Assembly (NCBI GenBank): GCA_016271365.2
Contig: CM057456.1
Coordinates: 891,990,001-892,054,000 of the forward strand
Source: Neoceratodus forsteri
Taxonomy: Eukaryota; Chordata; Ceratodontiformes; Ceratodontidae
Direction: 5' to 3'
DNA: 64,000 nt
The notes below the pieces were generated by a model. That model saw only the letters and a program-made list of their open reading frames with translations, did no database searches and was not told the origin of the DNA. Every line of letters begins with the position of its first letter. Within the stretch, counting starts at the first letter, position 1. The translations under genes were made by a program, and so were the position numbers. Below are positions 55,061 to 64,000 of this stretch, in pieces.

Positions 55061-56816
55061 CAGAGCTCTGGCCCATCTGGCCATGGCATTATGTATCCTA
55101 AATAGATACTTTTGCTCAGTATTTACTGAAGAGAAGGTAGGGCAGGGCTCACAGCTCAGCACCATGGACACAGGGGGAAGGGAGGTAAGCACTACTCCCT
55201 TCACAAAAGAAAGGGTCCTACAAGAGCTCGCTAAGCTCAGGGTGGACAAGGCAATGGGACCTGATGGCATACATCCCAGGGTACTTAAGGAGCTAAGGGT
55301 GGAACTAGCAGAGCCATTAGCAAAACTGTTGGTTGAGTCTCTGAGCACAGGAGAGGTCCCAGAAGACTGGAGAAGGGCTCATGTGATCCCGCTCCACAAG
55401 AGTGGTAGCAGGGAGGAGGCAGGGAACTACAGACCAGTCAGTCTTACCTCAGTAGTGGGAAAGATTATGGAGCACTCCGTAAGGAAAGGATAGTGCAACA
55501 CCTGGAATCCATATGATCCAAGACAGCATGGGTTTACAAAAAGAAGGTCCTGTCAAACTAATGTCATAGATTTCTTTGACTGGGTAACCAGAGTGATGGA
55601 CCAAGCGGGAGCAGTTGATGTCGCCTACCTTGACTTCAGCAAAGCTTTCAACACTGTTCCACATAGAAGAGTGATAAATAAGCTGGGTAGGCTCGGGGTG
55701 GGTTAGAAGTTGGTCAACTGGGTGGCGAACTGGTTGACAGGCAGAAAACAGAGAGTGGTGGTAAATGGTATACAGTCAGAAGAGATGCAAGTCACAAGTG
55801 GGGTACCTCAGGGATCAGTCCTGAGGCCAGTCCTCTTCAGTATCTTCATTAGTGACATTACAGATGGACTAGAGGGTAAGGCTTGTCTGTTTGCAGATGA
55901 CACCAAGATCTGCAACAGAGTAGATGATCCAGATGGGGTGGGCAGAATGAGAAGAGATCTGGATAGACTAGCAAAATGGTCAGAAGAGTGGCAACTGGGA
56001 TTTAATGCAAAGAAGTGCAAGATCATGCACATAGGGAAGAGAAACCCTGAAGCCACCTATAGGCTGGGAGGGGAGTTGCTGGCAGTCACAAAGGAAGAAA
56101 GAGACTTGGGCATCATCATCACCGATGACCTGAAATCATCCAATCAGACCTCTAAAGCAGTAGGTAAGGCTAGGGGATGTTAGGGTGTATTAGTAGGGGT
56201 ATCACAAGTTGTAAGAGGGAGGTAATAATCCCTCTTTACAAGACACTGGTTAGGCCCCATCTGGAGTACTGCGTGCAGTACTGGAGGTCACACCTTCACA
56301 AGGACATTAACCAAATTGAGGCAGTCCAGAGAAGGACAACCAAAATGGTGCAGGGACTGCATTAGAAGACATATGAGGACAGATTAACGGAGCTCAATAT
56401 GTATACCCTTGAGCAAAGGAGGGAAAGAGGTGATATGATCAAAACATTCAAACACCTTATGGGACTTAACACGGTGAAAGAGTCTAACATGTTTAAATAT
56501 AAGAAAAATGGCAGGACAAGAGGACACAGCATGAAATTAGAGGGAGGCTGATTAATGGGGAATGTGAGGAAATTCTTTTTCACAGAAAGAGTGGTGGATG
56601 CATGGAACAGCCTACTTCAGGAAGTGGTGGCTATGAATACAGTGCAGGGCTTCAAACAGGCATGGGATAGGCATAAGGGAGCAATACAGATGAGTATGAA
56701 TAGATAGGCCACTGACAGAGCAAAGGCCGACGGCATATTTATAAGGTAGAAAAAGAAATGGGCAAACTGGATGGACCTTCCGGTCCTTATCTGCCGTCAA
56801 CCTCTACGTTTCTATG
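55061..56816 (+). mobile_element. CR1-b: 5'-truncated CR1 LINE
   Basis: RT coding from about 55,090: FCSVFTEEKVGQGS, then LAKLRVDKAMGPDGIHPRVL (about 55,228-55,288), GEVPEDWRRAHVIPLHKSG (about 55,350-55,405), NYRPVSLTSVVGKIMEH, a stop at 55,491, AYLDFSKAFNTVPHRRV (motif A, about 55,624-55,674), a stop at about 55,705, VTSGVPQGSVLRPVLF (about 55,790), the catalytic FADDT at about 55,890, and WSEEWQLGFNAKKCKIMHIG. The C-terminal FTERVVDAWNSLLQEVV-like block is at about 56,578-56,628. The 3' end is at about 56,816 (tctacgtttctatgtca), the conserved CR1 terminus. FADD is intact but in-frame stops kill it. Confidence 0.9.
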
Positions 56817-56820
56817 TCAG

Positions 56821-57382
56821 TTTTTTTTTTTTTTTTTTATCATGTCATTATTTTTTTCTCTCCTTGGTCAGAGCAGTCCCCTGCAACCCTTGGCAAACAG
56901 CACCTGCACCCCTGGAGTCAGTCAGGCATGCGAATCAATATGCCTCACCACACTGTACAGCCAACGGCAGCATCCCCCCCATAGGGCCCTGCGACACGAA
57001 GCTGGTGAAGACGCCAAGCAACTCCAGGGGCACAGGGCTGGCCATCAGCCGCTGAGGTCGCCCCACCAATTTTCCTCCATTTTTCTACCTCCTTGAGGAG
57101 CCGGACATGCAATGGCGTTGATGCACAGACGTGCAGATGACCGCCACGCTCCTCTCCTTGTACATATCCATGTCTGTGGATCACCCAGCCTCCGCTAGGT
57201 GTCACTACAGAGCAGTGCATGTCCCTCACCCACCCCGAAGGAAGGAGAGCAGTCGCGGGACGGTCAATCCTTCCCTCGCCCTGCCAGCCCCCGGCGGCAC
57301 GAGTCCGTTCCCGAACCCGGGTCACTGGCACAGTGAGAGGTGTGGTGTCCAGTGCCTCAACCCTCAGCGCCACTGGGCTGGC
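56821..57382 (-). mobile_element. GC-rich tRNA-like SINE, copy S3
   Basis: Third copy of the S1/S2 family, minus strand, inserted exactly after the CR1-b 3' end. Head GCCAGCCCAGTGGCGCTGAG at 57,363-57,382, box B-like GGGTTCGGGAACGG at about 57,307-57,320, body with gccgccgggggctggcaggg (shared with S2), and an A-run of ~19 (T-run on plus) at 56,821-56,839. About 560 bp. Flanks (ctatgtca / ctacgtgtca) only vaguely resemble each other. Confidence 0.7.
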
Positions 57383-57620
57383 TACGTGTCACCCTTTAAC
57401 AACACCCCCTGTCTTACAGCCTGTAAGGTGAGGTGTTTCACTAAAGATGTGACCACACAGGCGAAGGTCATGAGGCTTTGTGGAATGGCACTGTGAGCCA
57501 TTTGCGTACTGTTATCCATGGACCAGCACCCCTAATTGTGCCCCCACCTTGCAGACAGCAACATAAGTATAACTATATGCACTAACATTAGGGCACAGGC
57601 ACTTATCATATAAGCATAAG
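57383..57620. other. Short unassigned spacer
   Basis: About 240 bases between the SINE and the probable LTR; nothing recognised. Confidence 0.5.
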
Positions 57621-58177
57621 TGTCAGGATCTGAGTTCTACTGTACTTTTGCAATGTATATTATGCTTCACTATATTCTCATATATACTGTACCACTGGGA
57701 AAAGTTTTCCATTATTATTATTGTATAATCATTAGTTACGCAACAGTGCCATCTTTAGTGCTTGTGCAAACTGTAACTGCAAGTGACCTTGTGGAAGCCT
57801 CACAGGGCTCGCTGTATTACACTAATCTTCTGCTAGCTAAGCAACTTTTCCATGCTAGTTAGGATGGTTACTCTCTGGCCACCTGTTTTTAGCCAATTGC
57901 TCACTTTTTATGTATCTTCTTTTATAATTAGCATAGTAATTATCAGGGTATAAGTCCTTTTGCATCATGTATTTTCTCTCAGAGACTTGACTGCACCTAC
58001 AGGTAAGAAAACTGGATCCTCTCCGGGTGATTATTTCACTGTTGGTTATAAGACTATATTATCCTTATTTACCAGTAAGAAATTATATTTATTATCTGGA
58101 TACCACTTGTCTGTCGTCTCTTCCTTTTGTGCAGTTCCAACAAGTATCTAAGAAAGGCAATTTATTACCCAGTTACA
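57621..58177 (+). mobile_element. Probable 5' LTR of an LTR retrotransposon, 557 bp
   Basis: Starts TGTCAGGATCTGAG and ends CCCAGTTACA, so TG...CA ends. A TATA-like ggtataagtcc lies at about 57,946-57,956, and a U5-like stretch ccacttgtctgtcgtctctt lies near the end. Right after it comes ttggcgactgtgtgcagg, placed and shaped like a tRNA primer-binding site. No second LTR is seen in the window. Gypsy-like identity is an inference. Confidence 0.5.
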
Positions 58178-58289
58178 TTTGGCGACTGTGTGCAGGTTGG
58201 AATGTACAAAGAAGGATTCCACTCAATTAATTTTGAATGTCGAGTAGTGTAGTGCCTTTCTTGCCTACTTGGACCTACTCATACTTACA

Positions 58290-59082
58290 ATGGTTGGTCT
58301 CGGGCGTGGCAGACCCACACCGGACCATTTACACTCCCTCTTCAAGTGCATAGCGTACCGCCTTGGCACAACCATTTGCCCATGGGGATTAGAAAGCCAC
58401 TGGGTGATGGCACCAAGGATTTTGTCCAGTTTTCAAACTGCTTCTTTGTTTGTTTGTCTACCCCTTGTATGTCATGCATGAACTTTGCACAGAACGGAGA
58501 CTTCACATCTCAAACTACCTTACCTCCCATGGAGGATGGACAGATTTCACGCCGGACATGAAGTCTGCAGAAAACCCATTGCTGCTAATTTCAGAGCAAT
58601 ATTTAGAGCCCAGACAAAAATCCAAGAAATACAACCGTACAGGTCTCTTGGTTGTGGCTCTACATACTGCTGCTGAGAGTCTCACGGCAAAGTGTGCCTC
58701 CCTTGAACTACAAACTGTGTCTCTAAAAAAAAAAAAGAGATGGGCTTGCAAGCATCTCAGTTACAGAAGAGGGAACAGAAACTAGCAGAGGAGATCCAGT
58801 CACTCCGTGATCATAACAACAGACTGTTGCATTGTACTGCTCAAGACTCTGAACGTGAAATTTGTATGTTGAGAAATAGATGTGAAATGCTGAAAGACCT
58901 CCACTCATGCAGCACAAGCAGCATCTCAGTTATGCTAGCTATTCAGACACCTGAGGTACTGCAGTCAGACGTACTGCCTGTTGTTCAATATGTAGCCAAA
59001 CAATCGGAGACTGTGGAACAGAAAACTGTCCCATTTGATCCTGGAGGGCAAGCAGCCATTTCTTCTCAACTTGATATCTGGT
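58290..59082 (+). pseudogene. Gag-like coiled-coil reading frame, frameshifted
   Basis: Coding-like sequence downstream of the probable LTR. Segments in three frames: from 58,290 (VGLGRGRPTPDHLHSLFKC), from 58,346, and from 58,450 a run containing LHISNYLTSHGGWTDFTPDM and AAESLTAKCASLELQTVSL. A 12-A run at 58,725-58,736 separates this from the next frame, which carries LQASQLQKREQKLAEEIQSL and DHNNRLLHCTAQDSEREICM, a heptad-rich coiled coil, ending LDIW and stop at 59,082. A single base change in the A-run would explain the shift. I do not recognise a named family; the position after an LTR suggests gag. A host exon is an alternative, since ctggtaagt at 59,079-59,087 resembles a splice donor. 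Confidence 0.45.
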
Positions 59083-61650
59083 AAGTGTTCTTACAGTTCA
59101 CTCCCTATTTTTGTCTCAGACTTTTTTTTTTTTTTTTTTTACAGTTCAAGAACCACTGCTTACCTTGGGTAAATGTTTAAAGCTGTTCTAATGTCATCTG
59201 CAACAGTTTGGGTGTGACATACAGTGGTAGTTATAGAAAAGTTTATCGGTGATGTGGCAGGCTTGGTACATTGGAGTGGTATATACCTGGCAGTACAGAG
59301 GGGTGCCTCGTTAAGGGGGCGGTATATGGTAAGTGTGCAGAGTTCCAATTAAATTGCTTTTCCATTATCTGCAGGTTAAATGCGCCAGGTGGAGCTGTTT
59401 TTAATTTATCTTGGTCATTCTGCCAATTCCACTAGGTGTCCACACAGTCCTCAGTTCAAATAAGCAGGTCCTGATTTAAATATCATGTGCAGAGCTTGTT
59501 TTCCGAAAGTCACCAAAGTTAATAATAAAGTTCAATCCCTTACCTATGGTGGATGTGTGTTGTTATTGCCAATGTGTATTGTGCTGGATGCACTTAGTTT
59601 TGATATTGTTAATGTTTATTAAATTCCTTGCATGGTTGCCTCGAGTTTAGTGGGTGATTGTAATTACAAAGTAAAACTTTCATCACTGTGCCCCAAAAAC
59701 AAAGGTCAACTACTAGAGAGTGTAAATTGATGCAAAGTATTGCCCAGGTACTTGCAGTTCATAGCAAATGTGTTAGTCTTTAAAGAGTGCAGTGTTTTAC
59801 GGGCAACAAATACATTTTGGCAGATAATGATAACAAGCTACTCTGTTCGGAGTGCCTAGTCAGATGCTGATGAAACTGGAAAATTTATAGAATGGGCATT
59901 ATCACAATGGTAGAGATGTGGTGATCGGTGCACCATCTACACTAGTCAGACACTGGTGAAACAAACAGCCACGTCTGATGGGAGGGTCCGATTCACAATC
60001 AGCAGCAGAGACAGTTATTGCTGTGTTTTTCAGAAATGGACATGGCTGTACAAAGCTCAAAAACTGATGTTTGGGATCCAGTACTGTGGTACAGTGCAGC
60101 TTTTCACTTCATGTGTTTCCACAACCACTAAGTCTGCAACACGGCTTCAAATGTCAGCAAAGGAAGGTTCTGTATTGCGCATGAAGAAAATTCAGAATTC
60201 TGTAAGCTAGCATCGAACTATATGGTAAATACAGGGTGCATAAATAGAATATAAGCAGTGCATTTAGCCTGGTGCCCTTGTGGTTCTCTTTATTTACAGT
60301 GGACAGTCCGTAAATTGAAGAAGCGCATTCAAAAGCACATTTGTATTATAATGAACAAAAATGAATTTACTGTAATGTACTGATACTAGCTCACAGGGGC
60401 TTAAATCACTTAATGATCACTTTCCATTTTTATGCAGTTAAGGATTTTACCCCAAGTGCCTGCTGTGTGGCTTGCACACATGATTTTCTGCTCTTCCAGA
60501 CCCAGAGGCAAGTGTGCAACAGTACCTCATACCTCCTGTACCACTGACACTGACAAACTCTGAAACATCAACTGTACAGTAAATCTAACCTTACTGGCAG
60601 GTATAAAACTCAGTTTCAGGTTCTTACTACACTAGCACATTAGGACAGTGAGCTATTGTACCAGCTCTAGATATGTTGCACTTATAATGCAATACTGTTT
60701 CTGCATATTGTGAAGGGAAATATATTGTATGTTTAATAATTTAACATAAAAATATTTTTAGGAAATATTCAGAAGAAAGGGGATGTTTCTTAGGTTAAAA
60801 TAACCTAACACCATGACCATGATATAAGTTAATGACTAATTTTCAAATACCCTGCTTTATGCTTTAGAGCTATAGCAATGATACACATAATTACTATGTA
60901 ATAACTGGTACATCCTTTTTTCCATAGGCAGAGAAAGTCATAATTCACCATTATAACCTGCAAGTTATAACAGTGAGCACGCAACACATCCTACTGCCTC
61001 TAACTCGCACTGCTTCTATGCACACACTCGCACAGGAAAAAACATCTCACAGGAATCCTGTCACAGCTCAATCACACTGAACAAACCAAAGGCGCAGCAA
61101 ACAGCTGTCCAAAACAAAACCTAAAAAATGACCAAACTCCTTTTTTGACTCCAAGTGCTAAACATTATTCTCCTAATAAAAGGCACACACTCCCTAACCA
61201 CTACACTAACCTTCTGCCTCTCTCCATAGAAACTATCCGGATCCTATTACCATATCACCAAAGCAACAGGAAAAGAAAACCTAATTTGCATATCAACGAA
61301 CATGAAAGAAATCCAGAAAACATCAGAGGAACAACAAAAACCCAAAACTGAACAGTAAGATAAACTTTCCCGGACTCAGATTCACTTTTAAAAACCTTTG
61401 CTTTTCACTGTTTAACACGGTTCGGGCTCAGAAGCAGTTTTTAAAAAGTTCGATGTTTACTGTTTAACGTGATTCCGAACTCCCAATTTAACTTTCACTT
61501 TTACTCGCGGTTTGGACTCATGACTTGACTTTTTAGTTACAGGACATTCACAAAGTAAAAAAAAAAAGTTACTATTCAATAAAAACTTGTTCCTGGCAAC
61601 ATCTCCACAAATCTTCCTTTCACTATGTGGCAAAAAAAGACATGCCAGCA
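59083..61650. other. Unassigned non-coding stretch, 2.6 kb
   Basis: No convincing reading frame, pol domain or second LTR. It holds a T-run at 59,120-59,143. Near 61,345-61,500 there is an imperfect ~60-bp tandem pair (cactgtttaacacggttcg and tactgtttaacgtgattcc in matching contexts). The 84-codon frame at 59,956-60,210 has no recognisable features. Confidence 0.5.
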
Positions 61651-61799
61651 ATTATATAAAACAATGCATGGGGGTGATTGCATTAATGAGAAATGATGTG
61701 CACCTCAGTGTGGGATGCTCATTAATTAGCATCCCACATCTCGTGTGCACATAATTTCCTCATTATGCACTCACCCCCATGCATTACTCTATATATAAT
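61651..61799. repeat. Near-palindromic ~149-bp element
   Basis: The arms aatgcatgggggtgattgca (61,663 on) and its counterpart ending tcacccccatgcatt (61,785) are inverted copies, extending inward through attaatgagaaatgatgtgcac / gtgcacataatttcctcatt pieces to a centre near 61,728 (gatgctcattaattagcatc, itself palindromic). Outer attatata/tatataat sequences extend the symmetry. This looks like a foldback MITE in TA-rich DNA. Confidence 0.8.
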
Positions 61800-62455
61800 A
61801 AATCATTTTCATTGTACTACGGCTCTCAAAGTTGCACTTGTTCTGTAGGGTGCATTCTGAAAACACAAACTTAATAAAAGTAAATAAAAAAGAAACTATT
61901 TGACATTTTAAAATAATCTAAGTTAAATATAGTGCATTCCCTCTACATGCGGCTGTGTAAAGAATTAATTGACCGCAGGCGGCTTTGCGTGATTAAGGGG
62001 GTTGCAGGTGCTACTATAATAGAGTAGGCTGAACAGGACAGCCAAAAAATGAGTCAATTTGATGTGTCTTTTTTTTCTTGTACTGTATTGATCACTGTGT
62101 ATTTTGTCTTATTTTTTCTAACACTTGGTGCATGAGTTCATTTATCTTGTAGGCAAAAGAAACAAAAAGGTCCCTCTGTGTGCTTCACAGACTTTGTGCT
62201 TCCTAACATTCAGTGTGGAGTTAAAACAATAAATAAAGACTAGCTCCCTCTGCATTTTTGGCGCTTTCTTTGGTTTGTTTTACAGTTACCTTGTGTAAAT
62301 AAAAAAAAAAAAAATATCCCTTATTTTGTTTTCATACTGTATACAGTATGTCCTTTATTAGCTTCATCCCAGAGGGGAAAAAGACAGGAGTTGTTCAAGT
62401 ACATTTGCCTAATGCCTAGTGATTTATTACAGTTACCTGTGTGGTGAAAAATATA
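61800..62455. other. Unassigned AT-rich stretch
   Basis: No reading frame or element recognised. A short palindrome catactgtatacagtatg is at 62,333-62,350. Confidence 0.5.
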
Positions 62456-62756
62456 CAGTGTTCCCCACTGTCTGAAAATATAGGGCGGTGGCGGTGGTGA
62501 TCGGGTCAAAAGGTGCATTATTTTTCTGGCCCTCCTATATGCACTGTGCATGAGAATAAGTGGATTTTAAGTAACATATAGTGTGCTGGTATCAAAATGG
62601 AGTAGTAATGCACTAAAGGATGTCAATAAAAGGCAATTTTGGAGGATTTTGTAAAACAAAAAAAAAATAATCAGTAATGGATAAAAAATATAGAGTGGTG
62701 GTTAAAAAATATAGGGTGGTGGCCCACCAGGCTAAAATAATGAATGGGGAACACTA
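62456..62756. mobile_element. 301-bp element with CAGTGTTCCCC-type ends
   Basis: Left end cagtgttccccac, right end ggggaacacta (inverted tagtgttcccc). Subterminal repeats of the form aaaatatagggcggtggc, aaatatagagtggtggtt and aaatatagggtggtggcc lie near both ends in inverted and direct arrangement. No coding. CAGTG ends suggest hAT; flanks are AT-rich (aaaatata / tatatatg), so the 8-bp duplication cannot be confirmed. Confidence 0.62.
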
Positions 62757-63724
62757 TATATATGTACATATGTATATATTAGAGGCAAAAAACTTAGTTT
62801 AATGCATTAGTTAGGGTTGTTCCACACAGACAAAAGCGAGGAAATTCAGTGGGTTGAAAGCCCCCCTTGGACCCCTCTGCCCATACCCCCAATCGGCATT
62901 GGGGTGCACATTAGGGTTGTCGGTCCTAACTCTCACCCCATTCTCCTACACCTCTGCTTCTTTACACATGTGATGGGGTGAGAGTTATGGCTCAACAACC
63001 ATAATGCACTCCCTGATGCCAGCTGGGAGGTGTGGGCAGAGGGAACAAGGTGCATGAACGCCAAAATTCCCTTGATTTTTGTTGGTGTGAATAACCCTAA
63101 CTATTGCATTAAACTGAGTTTTTGCCTCTAATTTCCTTCTTTCTGAGAATGATAACGAGAAATAGTGAATGTAATGCGGCGGCGGGAGCTTGGGGCCTGC
63201 CACATGATGTCTTGTCACATAGTAACATTGTGCCCGCAAATGCAAACAGTAATGCGCATGGTGACGCAAAGTGAAACAAAGAGAAACAGTAGTGTAGACA
63301 GAAATGTTAAAAAATACACAAAAGCAAGAGCAAATGAAAACGTAAAGGGTAACGCACATGGTGACGTAGACGTGAACGGTAAGTGAAATGGGAACAGAAC
63401 CGCAAGTGAAAACGGTAACGGTAACAGTAATGTAAGCGCACAGGCTGGTTTTCCCCAAAAGCTGCATAAAGAAAGACAGTGAGTACAAAGAATGTATGCA
63501 TAATAGTGGTTCTCAGAACAGAAAATGAGGAGTTGGAATACTAAATTGCTTTTATCTCAGGAACCGTATGACGTAGAAAAAAAATATAAAAGTCATATGA
63601 TTTATGACTTTCCTAGCTAGTTTTGTACTTAGCCTCCAGTAGCGGGCTAAGCATTTTTCCGACGAAAAGTCCGTATCTCATACCAATTCCGAGATACGGG
63701 CCCTGAAAGGCATGGCGAACACCG
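62757..63724. other. Non-coding stretch with purine-rich quasi-repeats
   Basis: Contains an imperfect mirror of two motifs around 62,830-63,110 (aaattcagtgggttgaaag..., cattggggtgcacattagg, and later a reversed gccaaaattcccttg). The stretch at 63,220-63,440 is built of variants of gtaacg/gtgacg/gaaacg hexamers. The 167-codon minus-strand frame covering 62,985-63,488 is a by-product of this composition. Confidence 0.5.
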
Positions 63725-64000
63725 TAATGTTATCCTTAGGGAAAAAAAGAGAAGCTCAGAGTGCCATAACTTTGGCTCCCTGTAATATTTTTTCACCAAA
63801 CCACAAAAAGGCACATCTGTGGGATGTTGGCTGTGTTCCCTCCAAATTTCAGCCCAAAAGACCAAACCGTTATTTTGCAACAGAGTGCCAAAGGATTCCT
63901 GTAATGCGTTGGATGCTATAATGTTATCCTATGGGAAAAAACGTCAACTTTAGAGTGTCGTAACTTTGCCGCCATGTAATATTTTTTCAATGAAACACTG
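63725..64000. repeat. Tandem repeat, 194-bp period, runs off the window
   Basis: taatgttatcc occurs at 63,725 and 63,919. Both are followed by ggga-A-run, agagtg, ataactttg/gtaactttg and tgtaatattttttca in the same spacing, giving a period of 194 bases. Only one full unit and part of a second are in the window. It may be the edge of a satellite array or a locally duplicated element. Confidence 0.75.

Noticed and set aside
59956..60210. 84-codon plus-strand reading frame
   Set aside because: No motif, no neighbouring coding context, length expected by chance in this stretch.
62985..63488. 167-codon minus-strand reading frame, Val/Cys/His-rich
   Set aside because: It arises from the quasi-repetitive purine tract and has no recognisable domain or start context.

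Overview
This is a repeat-dominated stretch of a eukaryotic, almost certainly vertebrate, nuclear genome. I find no intact host gene, tRNA, rRNA or CRISPR array; nearly everything recognisable is a retrotransposon or a small non-autonomous element, and almost every coding part is broken. The mix (DIRS-type tyrosine-recombinase retrotransposons, L1, L2 and CR1 LINEs, tRNA-derived SINEs, TTAA- and CAGTG-ended MITEs, LTR remnants) suggests an amphibian; large DIRS-rich genomes are known from caecilians and salamanders. This is an inference from element content, and lungfish or another vertebrate is not excluded.

Positions 1-29,275 form one nest of insertions. The oldest host is a DIRS element (copy D, minus strand) seen on both sides of the nest. 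Copy C (1,167-29,003, native length about 5.7 kb) inserted into the 5' leader of D. C was then broken three times: by an L1 (L1-A, 3,110-14,440), itself split by a second L1 (L1-B, 6,675-11,098); by DIRS copy B (16,002-21,695) in the reverse-transcriptase region; and by a truncated DIRS copy (copy 3, 22,541-27,643) in gag. C also carries a 192-bp MITE in its recombinase gene. Each DIRS reads right to left: 5' terminal repeat, gag, reverse transcriptase-RNase H, tyrosine recombinase, internal complementary region (ICR), 3' terminal repeat. The ICR is the reverse complement of the joined element ends, the arrangement expected for a circular intermediate.

Positions 29,300-34,700 hold a SINE, an L1 3' end, a probable 1.2-kb solo LTR, and a second SINE of the same family split by a TTAA-type MITE. 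Positions 34,705-46,900 are a full-5'-end L1 (L1-E) split by another L1 (L1-F) and by a CR1 fragment on the opposite strand. Positions 46,900-57,400 hold a CR1 ORF1 scrap, an L2-type LINE split by two tandem GC-rich SINEs, a CR1/L2-group LINE with an in-frame duplication, a small CAGTG-ended MITE, a CR1 3' end, and a third GC-rich SINE.

From 57,600 to the end the sequence is mostly non-coding: a probable LTR followed by a gag-like coiled-coil reading frame, a long unassigned stretch, a 149-bp near-palindrome, a CAGTGTTCCCC-ended element, and the start of a tandem repeat with a 194-bp period that runs off the window.

Together the elements record a relative history: D, then C, then C's insertions (L1-A, B, copy 3, MITE), then L1-B. 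The elements depend on their own proteins for mobility (gag, RT and recombinase for DIRS; endonuclease and RT for LINEs), but every copy here carries stops, frameshifts or missing ends, so none looks autonomous.
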